Assembly: GCA_001626655.1 (NCBI GenBank)
Contig: LUOC01000171.1
Span: 1-7,035, forward strand
Length of the DNA stretch: 7,035 nt
Reading direction: 5' to 3'
DNA from: Fidelibacterota bacterium REDSEA-S14_B6
GTDB taxonomy: Bacteria > Fidelibacterota > Marinisomatia > Marinisomatales > S15-B10
In this document: piece after piece, positions 7,021-7,035 of the stretch
Layout of the letters: each line of letters starts with the position of its first letter
How positions within the stretch are numbered: the stretch's first letter is position 1
The notes under the pieces: model-generated
The model's input: only the letters and a program-made list of their open reading frames with translations
The model's database searches: none
What the model was told of the DNA's origin: nothing
Position numbers and translations under genes: made by a program

Positions 7021-7035
7021 CTGTCTCTTATACAC
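7021..7035 (-). other. Tn5/Nextera mosaic-end adapter remnant (right)
   Basis: CTGTCTCTTATACAC is the reverse complement of bases 1-15 and matches the start of the Nextera read-through sequence CTGTCTCTTATACACATCT. It truncates the last gene and adds false residues after Trp499 (T-V-S-Y-T, the first codon being mixed). It is not genomic. Confidence 0.97.

Noticed and set aside
1..7035. Perfect 15-base terminal inverted repeats enclosing several genes, as in a composite transposon
   Set aside because: The repeats are the Tn5 mosaic end of Nextera libraries, lie at the exact window ends, and enclose no transposase.

Overview
The window is about 7 kb of bacterial DNA of moderately high GC, with every supported gene on the + strand. 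It is framed by two inverted 15-base copies of the Tn5/Nextera mosaic end (1-15 and 7021-7035), which are library adapter and not genome. The genuine insert is therefore 16-7020. It looks like one tagmented molecule, perhaps assembled as a synthetic long read or short contig (inference).

Layout from left to right: (1) a 5'-truncated S9 prolyl-oligopeptidase-family peptidase, 16-898; (2) a penicillin-acylase-family (S45, Ntn-hydrolase) amidase with a lipoprotein-like N-terminus, 932-2906; (3) an intact lipoprotein of the type I phosphodiesterase/nucleotide pyrophosphatase family, 2931-4160; (4) an intact M20 metallopeptidase without a signal peptide, 4241-5512; (5) a second M20 metallopeptidase of the carnosinase-like type with a signal peptide, running from 5523 off the right end. 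Gaps between genes are 33, 24, 80 and 10 bases, with no convincing terminator, so an operon is plausible. There is no gene-free stretch above 300 bases and no RNA gene, CRISPR array or true mobile element was seen.

The most striking observation is that the first two genes each carry one internal deletion that also shifts the reading frame (junctions near 468-470 and 1383-1388). Each deletion removes exactly the segment that should hold the catalytic serine: the GxSxGG nucleophile elbow of the S9 enzyme and the Gly-Ser-Asn autoprocessing site of the acylase. The rest of both genes stays well conserved. The three other genes keep all expected metal ligands. The lesions may be recent inactivation in the organism or amplification/assembly artefacts; the adapter ends make an artefact a serious possibility.

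Together the genes form a hydrolase cluster acting mostly at the envelope: peptide, N-acyl/amide and phosphodiester bonds are cut outside or in the periplasm, and an M20 enzyme finishes the work in the cytoplasm. This fits a heterotrophic scavenger of peptides and acylated compounds. Lipoproteins, signal peptides and an acidic stretch after one lipobox cysteine suggest a Gram-negative bacterium, perhaps of the FCB group; taxonomy is a low-confidence inference. No wholly new system is evident.
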